64,000 nucleotides of DNA from Pseudomonas gingeri (GTDB taxonomy: Bacteria; Pseudomonadota; Gammaproteobacteria; Pseudomonadales; Pseudomonadaceae): the NCBI RefSeq assembly GCF_013385635.1, contig NZ_JACAPR010000010.1, forward strand, positions 682,001-746,000, given 5' to 3'. The notes beneath the pieces are model-generated. The model made no database searches. It was not told the origin of the DNA and worked only from the letters and a program-made list of their open reading frames with translations. Made by a program: the position numbers and the translations under genes. Positions 14,946 to 23,990 of the stretch are shown here, piece after piece (position 1 is the first letter of the stretch; every line of letters begins with the position of its first letter).

Positions 14946-16505
14946 ATGATGAGTGACGGATTTTCCCGCCGGGCGTTTCTCGGCCACGGCCTGGCCATCG
15001 GCGGCGGTCTGCTGCTCGGTGGCTGCGATAGCGGCGCGGCCACCCAGGGCGCTTCGGTGCTGGCCGGCAAGCCCGTCAGTGGCGGGCGCCTGCGCGTCGG
15101 CATTATCGATGGCGACCAATCCGGCAACCTTGATGCCCATAAACCGGTAGGCGGCGGGATCATTCGTGGCTGGGCCCTGTACAGCAAGTTCTGGGAATGG
15201 AACACCGACGTCAGCACGCGCCTGGCCCTGGCCGAGTTCGCCGAGCCGAATGCCGACGCCAGCGCCTGGACCATTCGCCTCAAGCCGGGCCTGGAATTCC
15301 ATCATGGCAAGAGCATCGGCGCCGATGACATGCTGTTTTCGTTGTTGCGCCTGACCGATCCCAAGCTGGCCTCACCCTTTGCCGGCCTGGTCGGCGCCAT
15401 CGACCGCAATGCCTTGCGCAAGCTGGACGAGCGCACCATCGAAATCCGTTTCCAGCAGGGCCAGAGCTTTTTTCCGCTGGATGAAACCCTGATCAGCTTT
15501 GGTGGCATCGTCCCCACCGACTACGATCCGGTCAGCAATCCGGTGGGCGCCGGCCCTTACAGGCTCAAGCGCTTCGTACCCGGCCAGCGCTCGCTGTACA
15601 CGCGTTTCGAGAATTACTACAAGCCCGGCCAACCCTATGCCGATGAACTGGAAATCATCGAGTTCAAGGACCAGGTGTCCCGCGTGGCCGCGTTGCGCGC
15701 CGGGCAGATCGATGTTGCCAGCGGCGTGCAGGCCGAGCACAGCGCCTTGCTCAAGGCCGATTCGCGCCTGTCGCTGTGTGTGTCGCCGAGCACCTCGTTT
15801 ACCGGTTTCAACCTGAACCTGGCCAAGCCGCCGTTCGACGATGTGCGGGTGCGCCAGGCGTTTCGCCTGCTGGCGGATCGGCAGGAACTGGTGGACCGTG
15901 GCCTCAACGGCTTCGGGCGCATCGCCAACGACCTGTATTCGCCCCACGATCCGACCTACAACCACGCGATTGTGCAACGTCCCCATGACCCGGAGCAGGC
16001 GCGTTCGCTGCTGCGCCAGGCCGGGCAGACGGATTTGCGGGTGGAGCTGACCACCACGCCCGGGCCCGGGGTCAACGCCGCGCTGGTGTTTGCCCAGCAG
16101 GCGAAAAAGGCCGGGGTCGAGGTGCGTGTCCGCCAAGTCGATGGCGCCGTATTCAATGGTCCGCAACGCGAGCAATGGCAAGTGTCGCCAGGCTCGACAC
16201 CGGCACGGGGCTTTCTCGCTTCGGCGCTGCACAACGACGCGCCGCTGGCGATCTACAACCGCAGCAATTTCCATGATCCACGCTTTGCCAGCTTGTACCG
16301 CCAGGCGCTGGCCCAACCCGACCTGGAACTGCGCAAAGGCCTGGTTCATGAGGCCCAGCAGATCCAGCACGAGCGCGGTGGTCTGCTGATCTGGGGATTC
16401 AACGATGTGCTCGACGCGGCCTCGGTGAAGGTGGGGGGCCTCGGGCCCGAGCAGACCACCTTCGCGTCCTGGCGTTTTGACGAGTTGTGGTTGAACCATG
16501 TCTGA
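14946..16505 (+). CDS. Oligopeptide-type (family 5) ABC substrate-binding lipoprotein
   Basis: 519 residues. The N-terminus SRRAFLGHGLAIGGGLLLGG is a twin-arginine-type leader ending in a lipobox (LLGGC), so it is probably exported folded and lipid-anchored in the periplasm. The body has the DppA/OppA family pattern: WTIRLKPGLEFHHGK, NPVGAGPYRLKRF, RVRQAFRLLADRQELV. ATG at 14946 and ATG at 14949 are both possible. The stop overlaps the permease gene at 16498 by 8 bases. It closely resembles the second binding protein at 23991-25547, so both may feed one importer. The ligand is unknown; the context suggests an organosulfur compound rather than a peptide. Confidence 0.9.
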   Translation: MMSDGFSRRAFLGHGLAIGGGLLLGGCDSGAATQGASVLAGKPVSGGRLRVGIIDGDQSGNLDAHKPVGGGIIRGWALYSKFWEWNTDVSTRLALAEFAEPNADASAWTIRLKPGLEFHHGKSIGADDMLFSLLRLTDPKLASPFAGLVGAIDRNALRKLDERTIEIRFQQGQSFFPLDETLISFGGIVPTDYDPVSNPVGAGPYRLKRFVPGQRSLYTRFENYYKPGQPYADELEIIEFKDQVSRVAALRAGQIDVASGVQAEHSALLKADSRLSLCVSPSTSFTGFNLNLAKPPFDDVRVRQAFRLLADRQELVDRGLNGFGRIANDLYSPHDPTYNHAIVQRPHDPEQARSLLRQAGQTDLRVELTTTPGPGVNAALVFAQQAKKAGVEVRVRQVDGAVFNGPQREQWQVSPGSTPARGFLASALHNDAPLAIYNRSNFHDPRFASLYRQALAQPDLELRKGLVHEAQQIQHERGGLLIWGFNDVLDAASVKVGGLGPEQTTFASWRFDELWLNHV

Positions 16506-17556
16506 GCCCTCGTGCAACTCCCCACGCACCCCGGCATGGCTGGCGTGGTTTATCGGACGCCTGGGCTATGGCCTGCTCACGGCCTGGGTCATCAGCCTGG
16601 TGGTGTTTATCGCCACCCAGGCGCTGCCCTCGGACCCGGCGCGGGTGATCCTCGGCCCGGATGCGCCGTTGGCAAGCATCCTGACCCTGCAACGCCAACT
16701 GGGGCTGGACCAGCCGATCCTGTGGCAATACCTGCGCTGGCTCGGCGCCGCGTTGAGCGGCGACCTTGGCGTGTCACTGGATTCCGGCGCTCCGGTCGGC
16801 CGCATCCTGTGGGGGCGTTTTGGCTATACCCTGGCCCTGTTGGCCGGAGTGATCGCCGTAGTGGTGCCGGCGGCGCTGGCACTCGGTGTGGCGCTGGCGC
16901 TGCGCCGGGACAGTCGGCTGGATCGCTGGAGCCTGTCGTTGCTGATCTTTCTCAAGGCCACCCCGGGATTCCTGTTGGCGATTGGCCTGGTGTTGCTGTT
17001 TTCCATGCCGCACATGGATTTCTTGCCCGCGGTGTCGATCCTCGATCCCGACCAGGCGCTGCTGCGTCAGCTCAAGTTTCTGATACTGCCGGTATCGGCC
17101 CTGAGCCTCGGCGCATTGCCTTACCTCACGCGTATGGTGCGCGCGGCGATGATCGAGGCCCTGGAGTCCGATTATGTGATTGCCGCGCGGCTGCGCGGCA
17201 TTCCCCATCGACGCATCGTGTGGGGCCACACCTTGCCCAACGCGCTGGTACCGGCAATCCAGGGCGTGGCGCTGACCTTGCGCACGCTGATCGGCGGCGC
17301 GGTACTGGCCGAAGTGATCTTCAGCTACCCCGGTATCGGCACGGCCCTTCACGCGGCGATCCAGATGCGCGACCTGCCGATGATCCAGGCGATCGTGCTG
17401 GTGATCACCCTGGCGGTGGTGCTGATCAACCTGCTGGCCGACCTGTTCACCGTGCTGCTCACACCCAAATTGCGTACCGCGCGCCGGGTCACGATGATTC
17501 AACGCAACCGGCGGGGTATCACCCCGTGGTGGCGCCGCTCCCGAGGTGATGCATGA
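16498..17556 (+). CDS. Family 5 ABC importer permease (DppB-like)
   Basis: 352 residues with about six membrane segments, the first at LGYGLLTAWVISLVVFIATQ. It has the DppB N-terminal motif (QRQLGLDQPILWQYLRWL) and the EAA loop (LESDYVIAARLRGIPHRRIV). It overlaps the preceding binding-protein gene by 8 bases and the next permease gene by 4 bases, so it is tightly coupled in the operon from 11901. The C-terminus is longer than usual and basic. Confidence 0.92.
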   Translation: MSEPSCNSPRTPAWLAWFIGRLGYGLLTAWVISLVVFIATQALPSDPARVILGPDAPLASILTLQRQLGLDQPILWQYLRWLGAALSGDLGVSLDSGAPVGRILWGRFGYTLALLAGVIAVVVPAALALGVALALRRDSRLDRWSLSLLIFLKATPGFLLAIGLVLLFSMPHMDFLPAVSILDPDQALLRQLKFLILPVSALSLGALPYLTRMVRAAMIEALESDYVIAARLRGIPHRRIVWGHTLPNALVPAIQGVALTLRTLIGGAVLAEVIFSYPGIGTALHAAIQMRDLPMIQAIVLVITLAVVLINLLADLFTVLLTPKLRTARRVTMIQRNRRGITPWWRRSRGDA

Positions 17557-18380
17557 GTGCCCGTCGATGGTTGGCTGAACCGCAAACCCGCAAGGGCGGC
17601 TGGATTACCTTACTGGTGATTGCCTTTGCCCTGCTGGGGCCGTGGCTGGCGCCCCATGGCTCGACGGACATGGTCGGCCCGGTCTATGGCGCCCCCGCGG
17701 ACGGCGCGTGGCTGGGTCATGATTTCCTGGGGCATGACGTGCTGTCACGGCTGCTCAGCGGCGGCTTGTCGGTGCTGTGGATGTCGGTGGCGGCGGCCAG
17801 CATCGCCCTGGCCGTGGGCAGCACGCTGGGCTTGCTGGCGGGGTTGTCGCGGCGCCGGCTGGACCAGCTGATCACCTGGTCGGCGGATGTGTCGCTGGCG
17901 TTTCCCGACCTGATCCTGGTGCTGCTGATCGTCTCCATGCTGGGGCGCGCGCCGTGGCTGATCGTGTTGACCGTCTCCATCGCGTTCATCCCCGGCGTGA
18001 TCCGTCTGGCGCGGGCCAGTGCGGTAGCGGTGGCGGGGCAGGAGTTCGTCGAGGCGGCGCAGATGATGGGGTATTCGCGGCGACGCATTCTGTTCAAGGA
18101 GATCCTGCCGAACATCCTCACGCCGCTGCTGGTGCACTTCGGCAACATGCTGACCTGGGGTGTCGGAATGCTCTCCGGCCTGAGTTTTCTCGGCTACGGC
18201 GTGGCGCCGCCCACGGCGGACTGGGGCCTGATGATCAATGAAAACCAGGCCGGCCTGCTGGTGCAGCCGTGGGCCGTATTGGCGCCGGCGGTACTGATCG
18301 GCGTGTTTGCCTACGGCACCAATATCCTCGCCGAAGGCATCGGCCGCAGCAGTGCACGGATGGGAGAAAAACAGCCATGA
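17553..18380 (+). CDS. Family 5 ABC importer permease (DppC-like)
   Basis: 275 residues with membrane segments at GWITLLVIAFALLGPWLAP, VAAASIALAVGSTLGLLAG and further on. The EAA loop is VEAAQMMGYSRRRILFKEIL, and the FLGHDFLGHDVLSRLLSG region is typical of DppC. It overlaps the DppB-like gene by 4 bases and the ATPase gene by 4 bases. Together they make the membrane channel of the importer. Confidence 0.92.
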   Translation: MSARRWLAEPQTRKGGWITLLVIAFALLGPWLAPHGSTDMVGPVYGAPADGAWLGHDFLGHDVLSRLLSGGLSVLWMSVAAASIALAVGSTLGLLAGLSRRRLDQLITWSADVSLAFPDLILVLLIVSMLGRAPWLIVLTVSIAFIPGVIRLARASAVAVAGQEFVEAAQMMGYSRRRILFKEILPNILTPLLVHFGNMLTWGVGMLSGLSFLGYGVAPPTADWGLMINENQAGLLVQPWAVLAPAVLIGVFAYGTNILAEGIGRSSARMGEKQP

Positions 18381-20155
18381 ACGCCATCACTGAAATCGAT
18401 ACCGGAGTGCTGGAGGTCCGTGACCTGCGCGTGGAGTTGGCGGGGCAGGTGGATGTGCTATCCGGTATCTCGTTCAACCTGCGGGCCGGGGAAATCCTTG
18501 GCCTGGTCGGAGAGTCGGGCTCGGGCAAGACCACCCTCGCGACGGCGCTGCTGGCCCACGCCCGGCGCGGTGCACGGATTGTCGGTGGTCAGGTGCGGGT
18601 GGGGGGCGAGGCGCTGTTGAGCCTCGAAGGTGAAGCCTTGCGCCGCGCCCGTGGCAGCCTGATCGGCTATGTCGCCCAGGATCCGGCCACGGCGTTGAAC
18701 CCTGCGCTGCGCATCGGCATCCTGTTGCGTGAAACCCTGGCGGTGCACTCGTTGCGAGGCGGGTATGCGGCGCAACAGCAGCGGATCGATGACACCTTGC
18801 GCGATGTCGGTTTGCCCCATGACCGCGAGTTCCTGCGACGCTTTCCCCATCAGCTGTCCGGCGGGCAGCAGCAGCGGGTGATGCTGGCGCTGGCCTTTGT
18901 GCTGCGTCCGCGCCTGATCGTGCTGGACGAGCCGACCACCGCCCTCGACGTGAGCACCCAGGCGCATATCCTCGCCACCCTGCGTCGCCTGTGCAAAAGC
19001 CAGGGGGTGGCGGCGGTGTACGTGTCCCATGACCTGGCGGTGATCAAGGACCTGGTGGACCGGGTGATGGTGATGTATGCCGGGCGTATCGTTGAAACCG
19101 CGACACGGGATGCCCTGTTCAGCCGACCCTCCCATCCCTATACCCGCGGGCTGCTGGCGGCGATTCCCGACGTCGCGGGGCGACGGGAACTGAAGGCGAT
19201 TGCGGGGCATGCGCCAGCGCCGGGGCAGCGACCGCGGGGGTGTGGTTTCGGGCCGCGCTGTGAGCGGTTCGCCTCGGGTTGCTCAGCTGTCGAACCGCCA
19301 TTGCATGCAATCGCCACGGGCCATGAAGTGGCGTGTTTCGCGCCCCACGACCAGCCACTACAGGCCATTGCCCTGACGCCGATTGCGCCCCTGGTCACGC
19401 AGACCGAGCCACCCCTGCTGTCCATCGATGGCTTGAACGTCGCCTACGATCGACAGGTGTTGTTCGACATCGCGTTGCAGGTACGCCCGGGCGAGTGCCT
19501 GGCGCTGGTGGGCGAGTCCGGGTCGGGCAAGACCAGCCTGGCACGCGCCGTCGCCGGTCTTGGGGAAAATGCCGAAGGCGAGTTGAGCTACGCCGGACGC
19601 CCTTTGCCGCTGCGGGCCCGCCAGCGTGATGCGAGTGCGCGCCACCAGATCCAGTACATCTTCCAGAACCCCTATCGGGCGTTGAACCCACGGCAAACGG
19701 TGTACCAGACGCTGAGTGCACCGCTGGAGCACTTCTTCGCGGTGAAAGGCGCGGCAGCGCGGGAGCGGGTCGAGGCCGTGCTCGCGCGCGTGGCGCTGCC
19801 GGCGTCGCTGGCCGATCTGTATCCCCACAGCCTGTCGGGTGGCGAACGCCAGCGCGTGGCCATCGCCCGTGCGCTGTTGTGCGAGCCGGGCTTGTTGATC
19901 TGCGATGAAATCACCTCGGCCCTGGATGTGTCGGTACAGGCGTCGATCCTGGATCTGTTGCGCCAGTTGCAACGCGAAGGATTGACGTTGTTGTTCGTCA
20001 CCCACGACCTGGGCGTGGTCCGGGCAATTGCCGACCGGGTGCTGGTGCTGAAGGCGGGCAGGGTAGTGGAGCAGGGGGCGGTGGACAGGGTGCTCGATCA
20101 GCCTCAGGCCGCGTACACGCGCACGCTGTTGGAGCATTCGCCATCGTTGGCGTGA
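18377..20155 (+). CDS. Fused DppD-DppF-type ABC importer ATPase
   Basis: 592 residues from the ATG at 18377 (MNAITEIDTGVLEVRDLRVE). Two complete ATPase domains lie in one chain. Domain 1 (about 10-320) has Walker A GESGSGKT, signature LSGGQQQR, Walker B LIVLDEPTTALD and a Cys-bearing oligopeptide C-terminal motif (GCGFGPRCERFASGC). Domain 2 (about 345-592) has Walker A GESGSGKT, signature LSGGERQR and Walker B LLICDEITSALD. Most oligopeptide importers have two separate ATPases, but fused ones are known. It is the last gene of the 11901 operon and powers the 16498/17553 permeases. Confidence 0.92.
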   Translation: MNAITEIDTGVLEVRDLRVELAGQVDVLSGISFNLRAGEILGLVGESGSGKTTLATALLAHARRGARIVGGQVRVGGEALLSLEGEALRRARGSLIGYVAQDPATALNPALRIGILLRETLAVHSLRGGYAAQQQRIDDTLRDVGLPHDREFLRRFPHQLSGGQQQRVMLALAFVLRPRLIVLDEPTTALDVSTQAHILATLRRLCKSQGVAAVYVSHDLAVIKDLVDRVMVMYAGRIVETATRDALFSRPSHPYTRGLLAAIPDVAGRRELKAIAGHAPAPGQRPRGCGFGPRCERFASGCSAVEPPLHAIATGHEVACFAPHDQPLQAIALTPIAPLVTQTEPPLLSIDGLNVAYDRQVLFDIALQVRPGECLALVGESGSGKTSLARAVAGLGENAEGELSYAGRPLPLRARQRDASARHQIQYIFQNPYRALNPRQTVYQTLSAPLEHFFAVKGAAARERVEAVLARVALPASLADLYPHSLSGGERQRVAIARALLCEPGLLICDEITSALDVSVQASILDLLRQLQREGLTLLFVTHDLGVVRAIADRVLVLKAGRVVEQGAVDRVLDQPQAAYTRTLLEHSPSLA

Positions 20156-20174
20156 GTCGCAGCGTTGCGCGGTG

Positions 20175-20270
20175 AGCGCCGGCAAGCCGGCTCCTGCAGA
20201 GGTAGCGTCATGCAAATGAATTGCGGTTCACGCATGCCACTGTAGGAGTCGGCTTGCCGGCGATGGCGTC
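20175..20270. repeat. REP pair between convergent operons
   Basis: GCGCCGGCAAGCCGGCTCCT (from 20176) and the inverted CTGTAGGAGTCGGCTTGCCG (from 20240) form a large stem across 40 bp. It separates the rightward operon ending at 20155 from the leftward operon ending at 20279, and probably acts as a two-way transcription or RNA-decay barrier. Confidence 0.82.
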
Positions 20271-20278
20271 AGATGATG

Positions 20279-21364
20279 CTAGGCAACTCGCGCCTGGCGC
20301 CGCCGCGCCTCCTCCCGCACCGCCGGAATGATCCAGCGTCCGTAATCCACGGTGTCATACAGTGGGTCATACCCCCGGTTCAAGAACGTCGTTACGCCCA
20401 GGTCCACATAATCCAGCAGCGCCTGGGCCACGGTGTCCGGGGTGCCGACCAGGGCCGTGGTGTCGCCGTAGGCGCCCACGGCGGTGGCGGTGGGCATCCA
20501 CAGCGCACGGTCATGCCGATCGCCCAGGGCCGCGGCAGCCAGCAGACGTTCCGAACCGGTGCCCTTGATCCGCTTCTGCCACGGACTGCCCGCCGCAAAC
20601 TGCGGGTTGGCCTTGATCTGTTGCAGAATCTGCTCGGCGCGCTGCCAGGCCAGCTCCTCGGTGGCTCCGAGAATCAAGCGCACCGACAGGCTCACCCGTG
20701 GCGCTTGCACACCCGCCGCGGCGGCGGCCGCCTTGAGCTTGGCAATCTGCTCGGCCACGCCACTCAACGGCTCGCCCCACAATGCATACAGATCCGCATG
20801 CCTGACCGCGATCTGATAGGCGATATCCGAGGAACCGCCAAACGAGATCGGGATATGCGGTTGCTGCAAAGGCTTGACCGGCGAAAACGCGCCCTTGATC
20901 TGGAAGTACTTGCCCTCGAAATCGAACGGTTCTTCGGCCGTCCAGGTGCGTCGCACGATTTCCAGGTATTCATCGGTGCGCCGGTAGCGCTCGGTCTTGT
21001 CCAGCAGGAAGTCGCCTTCCTGGGGCTCGGCGGTGATGCCGGTGATCGCGTGCAGGCGGATGCGTCCGCCACCGGTGGTGTGATCCAGCGTGGCGAAAGA
21101 GCGCGCAGCCACCGTCGGTGGAGTAAGGCCCGGGCGATGGGCGATCATGAAGCCCAACCGCTCGGTGTGGGCTGCCGCATAAGCGGCGATCTGCAGGCTG
21201 TCGGCGCTGCCGGGGCCACTGGCGATCAGCACGCGGTCGAAGCCGGCGTGCTCGTGGGCGCGGGCGTGGTGGCGGATAAAGTCGAGGTCGAAATCCGGGC
21301 TGCGAACGCCACGGGTTTCCGACCACTGGCGAGGGAAAATCATGCCGACAAATTCAATGGACAT
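20279..21364 (-). CDS. SsuD-like FMN-dependent monooxygenase
   Basis: 361 residues, LLM fold, with FDRVLIASGPGSADSLQIAA, ALVGTPDTVAQALLDYVDLG and IPISFGGSSDIAYQIAVRHADLY aligning with SsuD [23 protein letters not shown]. The active-site segment reads VSLSVRLILGATEE, so the residues facing SsuD Arg226 and His228 are Ser and Arg. This is the most divergent of the four in the window. The start is ATG at 21364 with AGGAG 8 nt upstream. It is the last gene of the six-gene leftward operon that begins at 29088. Confidence 0.84.
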   Translation of the reverse strand: MSIEFVGMIFPRQWSETRGVRSPDFDLDFIRHHARAHEHAGFDRVLIASGPGSADSLQIAAYAAAHTERLGFMIAHRPGLTPPTVAARSFATLDHTTGGGRIRLHAITGITAEPQEGDFLLDKTERYRRTDEYLEIVRRTWTAEEPFDFEGKYFQIKGAFSPVKPLQQPHIPISFGGSSDIAYQIAVRHADLYALWGEPLSGVAEQIAKLKAAAAAAGVQAPRVSLSVRLILGATEELAWQRAEQILQQIKANPQFAAGSPWQKRIKGTGSERLLAAAALGDRHDRALWMPTATAVGAYGDTTALVGTPDTVAQALLDYVDLGVTTFLNRGYDPLYDTVDYGRWIIPAVREEARRRQARVA

Positions 21365-21383
21365 GGAGCGCTCCTGCTGCGGA

Positions 21384-23945
21384 TCAGAATTGATAATCGA
21401 CCTGGGCCAGCAAGGTGCGGCCAGGCATGGGTTGCAAAAAGGTGTTGGTGGAGCCGGCCAGGCCGCTGACGAAGTTCAGCTCGTTGGTCAGGTTCAGGAC
21501 CCGCAGCGTGGTGCTCCACTGCGGCTGGCGGTAGTACAGGGCGAGGTCGAGGTTGTATTCATTGGGGATCTTTACCGTCTTGCTCAGGTTCAGGTACCAG
21601 TTGCTGGTCCACCAGCCTGAAAGCTCGGCGCCAAAGCCGGAATCGAAGCGGTAGTCGACATAGCCGCTGGCGGTGTACTCGGGAATCTGCACCGCGTCGT
21701 AGCGCCCGGACGGTCGCTGGTTGAGGCTGTTGTTATCGCCAAATACCGTGCCGTTGTCGGGGATGAATCCCGCCGAGGCAAACCCGGCCTGGGAAGTGAA
21801 TTCGTTGTAGGCACTGAGCTTGGACAGGTTGAGGCCGCTGCGCAGGTGGTCATCGGGTTGATAACGCACGGTGGCTTCCACGCCCTTGATCAGCAGGCGC
21901 GCAATGTTGTTATTGCTGTCGGGTGCCTGGTCGCGGGCCTGCTTGAATGCCGCCAGGGTCATGAACAGCTGGTTGGGCACGGCCTCGACCTTGACCCCCA
22001 CTTCATGCAGCACGCTGAGGCTCTGGAATGCCAGCGGGTTGAGCTGGTTGGCGCCACTGCCGCTGCCCCAGCCCAGGCCGTTGGAAAAGAACCCGGTATT
22101 GACCGCCAGCGAGCGGTCGAAGGTGTAATACAGGGTGGTGTTTTCGCTGGGTTTCACATAGGGGCTGACCTGGAAGGCGAACAGCCGGTAGTTGTCACTG
22201 TCCTTGCGTGGATTGCCGCCGGCGAGCACGAACGGATTGTCGATCTCGGCCTCGATCCAGCTGCGGCTGGCGCCGATGTTCAGGCCGAAATAGTCGCCGT
22301 ACTTGAGGTTGTGCTGGCTGAACAGGGTCTTGGTGGTCCAGGTGCTTTCAGCGGTGTAGGGCGCCACCGACTCGGCATACAGGCCATGCCCGGCGGCATA
22401 CATCGGCGGCAGGTTGAGCCAGCCGTAGTAATTGGAGTATTGCGGCACGCCCGGTTGGCCGATCCACGCCCCATTGCCGCCGGCGGGGTTGGACCCGTCC
22501 AGGCCCAGCAGGTCGCCGGGGTTCTTGCCCGAGGGATTCTGGGTCAGGTCATAGGCGTTGATGGTCGAGCCGAAACTGTTGTTGGCGGCAATCGACTGAT
22601 TGAACTCGCGGCGGTAGATCAGGCCGGTGTTGCTGTCGTCCCGCAGGGTCCAGCCTCCCAATTGGGCCTGGTTGCGTGAGTGGAACTCGAAACGGTTGTC
22701 GAAGATGTTGTCTTTCGATTGCACCTGGAACGCGCCCACGGCATCGGTGATGTCCCTGGAGCGCTGGTAGAACGTGCTGTTGGCCAGCGTGATGGTCGGC
22801 GACAGGTCGACTTCGACGTGCAATTGCGTGGTAAAGCGCCGCGAACTGCTTTCATCTTCCTTGCGCTGTCCGGTCTGCGACGACAGCGACTGTTCGCCGT
22901 TGCCCGCCAGCGTCGGGTCATACACCCAGCCGCGCAGGCTGCCGGGGCTGGCCTGGGTGTTGGGCGAGGCGGTCTGGAAGCTGCCGTCGACCACCGTGTA
23001 TTGGCCCTGGGCATTGCGCTGGCGTTGCACCCAGCCGAGGGTCGGCGCATCGGCGGCGCCCGAGGCCAGCACTGGCGACCACAGAGTGTTGCCGTTCTGG
23101 ATGATCGGCGTGGCCCGTCCGGCGTAGTACTTGCCGTGGTCCACCAGGTCCTGGGTGGCGCGGTTCCAGCCGTGGGTGATGTTGTAGTCGTAGTAGTCGT
23201 CGTAGCTGGCGTTCCAGTCGACCCGCACATTGTCGTTGCGCCAGGCCAGGGCGCCGTAGAACGCGTCGAAATTGTTGTCGACGTTGTCGTAGAAGTCCTG
23301 CTGGCGCTGCTTGGTGATGCTCAGCCGGTAGGCCAGGTTGTCAGTCAGCGGGCCCGTGTTGTCGATGCTGAACTTGTTGGAACTGCGCGAGGTGCCGTCC
23401 GGGACCCACGAGCCCAGTTCGCCACTGAGCCTGGTCTTGAACTCGTTGAAATTGGGCTTTTTGCTCAGGTAGTTGACGTAGCCGCCGCTGCCGGACACCG
23501 AGCCGTAGGTCACCGAGGACGGGCCGGCAACGATATCGGCACCCTCGTAGGCGTTGAAGTTCGCCGGGTGGCGCACGCCATAGGCGCGTTGGCCATCCTG
23601 GAATATCTCGGAGCCCTGGGCGCGAAACTGTGGCGCGATGCCGGCGTTCTGGCCGCCACCGCGGGTGATGCCCGGTGCGTACTTGACCAGATCGTCGGCG
23701 CTGTGGATCGAGCCGTTGGCCAGTTGTTCGGCGTTGACCTGCACCACCGACCGCGGAGTGTCGAGCACCTTGACCTCGGTGCCGCCGTACACCGAAGTCG
23801 GCGGGCGCGTGGGCAGGGCGTCGTCATCCGACTCGCCGCTGCTTGCTTGCACCGTCACGGTTTGCAGTTGGGTATCGGCGGCAAAGGCCTGCAACGGCAG
23901 GCTGGCGGCCAGCAGCAGGGGTAAACGCAAGGCGATAGCGCGCAT
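21384..23945 (-). CDS. TonB-dependent outer-membrane receptor
   Basis: 853 residues. The signal peptide is MRAIALRLPLLLAASLPLQA-FA. A TonB-box-like QTVTVQASSGE precedes the plug domain (TPRSVVQVNAEQLANGSIHS; VAGPSSVTYGSVSGSGGYVN), the barrel and a terminal Phe (LLAQVDYQF). The plug resembles the siderophore-receptor branch, but its place inside a sulfur operon, 19 bp upstream of a monooxygenase and 45 bp after a binding-protein gene, argues for an organosulfur ligand. It has no promoter of its own that I can see. Confidence 0.92.
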   Translation of the reverse strand: MRAIALRLPLLLAASLPLQAFAADTQLQTVTVQASSGESDDDALPTRPPTSVYGGTEVKVLDTPRSVVQVNAEQLANGSIHSADDLVKYAPGITRGGGQNAGIAPQFRAQGSEIFQDGQRAYGVRHPANFNAYEGADIVAGPSSVTYGSVSGSGGYVNYLSKKPNFNEFKTRLSGELGSWVPDGTSRSSNKFSIDNTGPLTDNLAYRLSITKQRQQDFYDNVDNNFDAFYGALAWRNDNVRVDWNASYDDYYDYNITHGWNRATQDLVDHGKYYAGRATPIIQNGNTLWSPVLASGAADAPTLGWVQRQRNAQGQYTVVDGSFQTASPNTQASPGSLRGWVYDPTLAGNGEQSLSSQTGQRKEDESSSRRFTTQLHVEVDLSPTITLANSTFYQRSRDITDAVGAFQVQSKDNIFDNRFEFHSRNQAQLGGWTLRDDSNTGLIYRREFNQSIAANNSFGSTINAYDLTQNPSGKNPGDLLGLDGSNPAGGNGAWIGQPGVPQYSNYYGWLNLPPMYAAGHGLYAESVAPYTAESTWTTKTLFSQHNLKYGDYFGLNIGASRSWIEAEIDNPFVLAGGNPRKDSDNYRLFAFQVSPYVKPSENTTLYYTFDRSLAVNTGFFSNGLGWGSGSGANQLNPLAFQSLSVLHEVGVKVEAVPNQLFMTLAAFKQARDQAPDSNNNIARLLIKGVEATVRYQPDDHLRSGLNLSKLSAYNEFTSQAGFASAGFIPDNGTVFGDNNSLNQRPSGRYDAVQIPEYTASGYVDYRFDSGFGAELSGWWTSNWYLNLSKTVKIPNEYNLDLALYYRQPQWSTTLRVLNLTNELNFVSGLAGSTNTFLQPMPGRTLLAQVDYQF

Positions 23946-23990
23946 GGCAGAAGCGACTCCTGTCAGGAAAGTGGAGATAAAACGGTGGGA

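Noticed and set aside
13743..15305. 520-codon minus-strand frame
   Set aside because: Lies opposite the SsuD-like and binding-protein genes, which have strong motifs and good starts.
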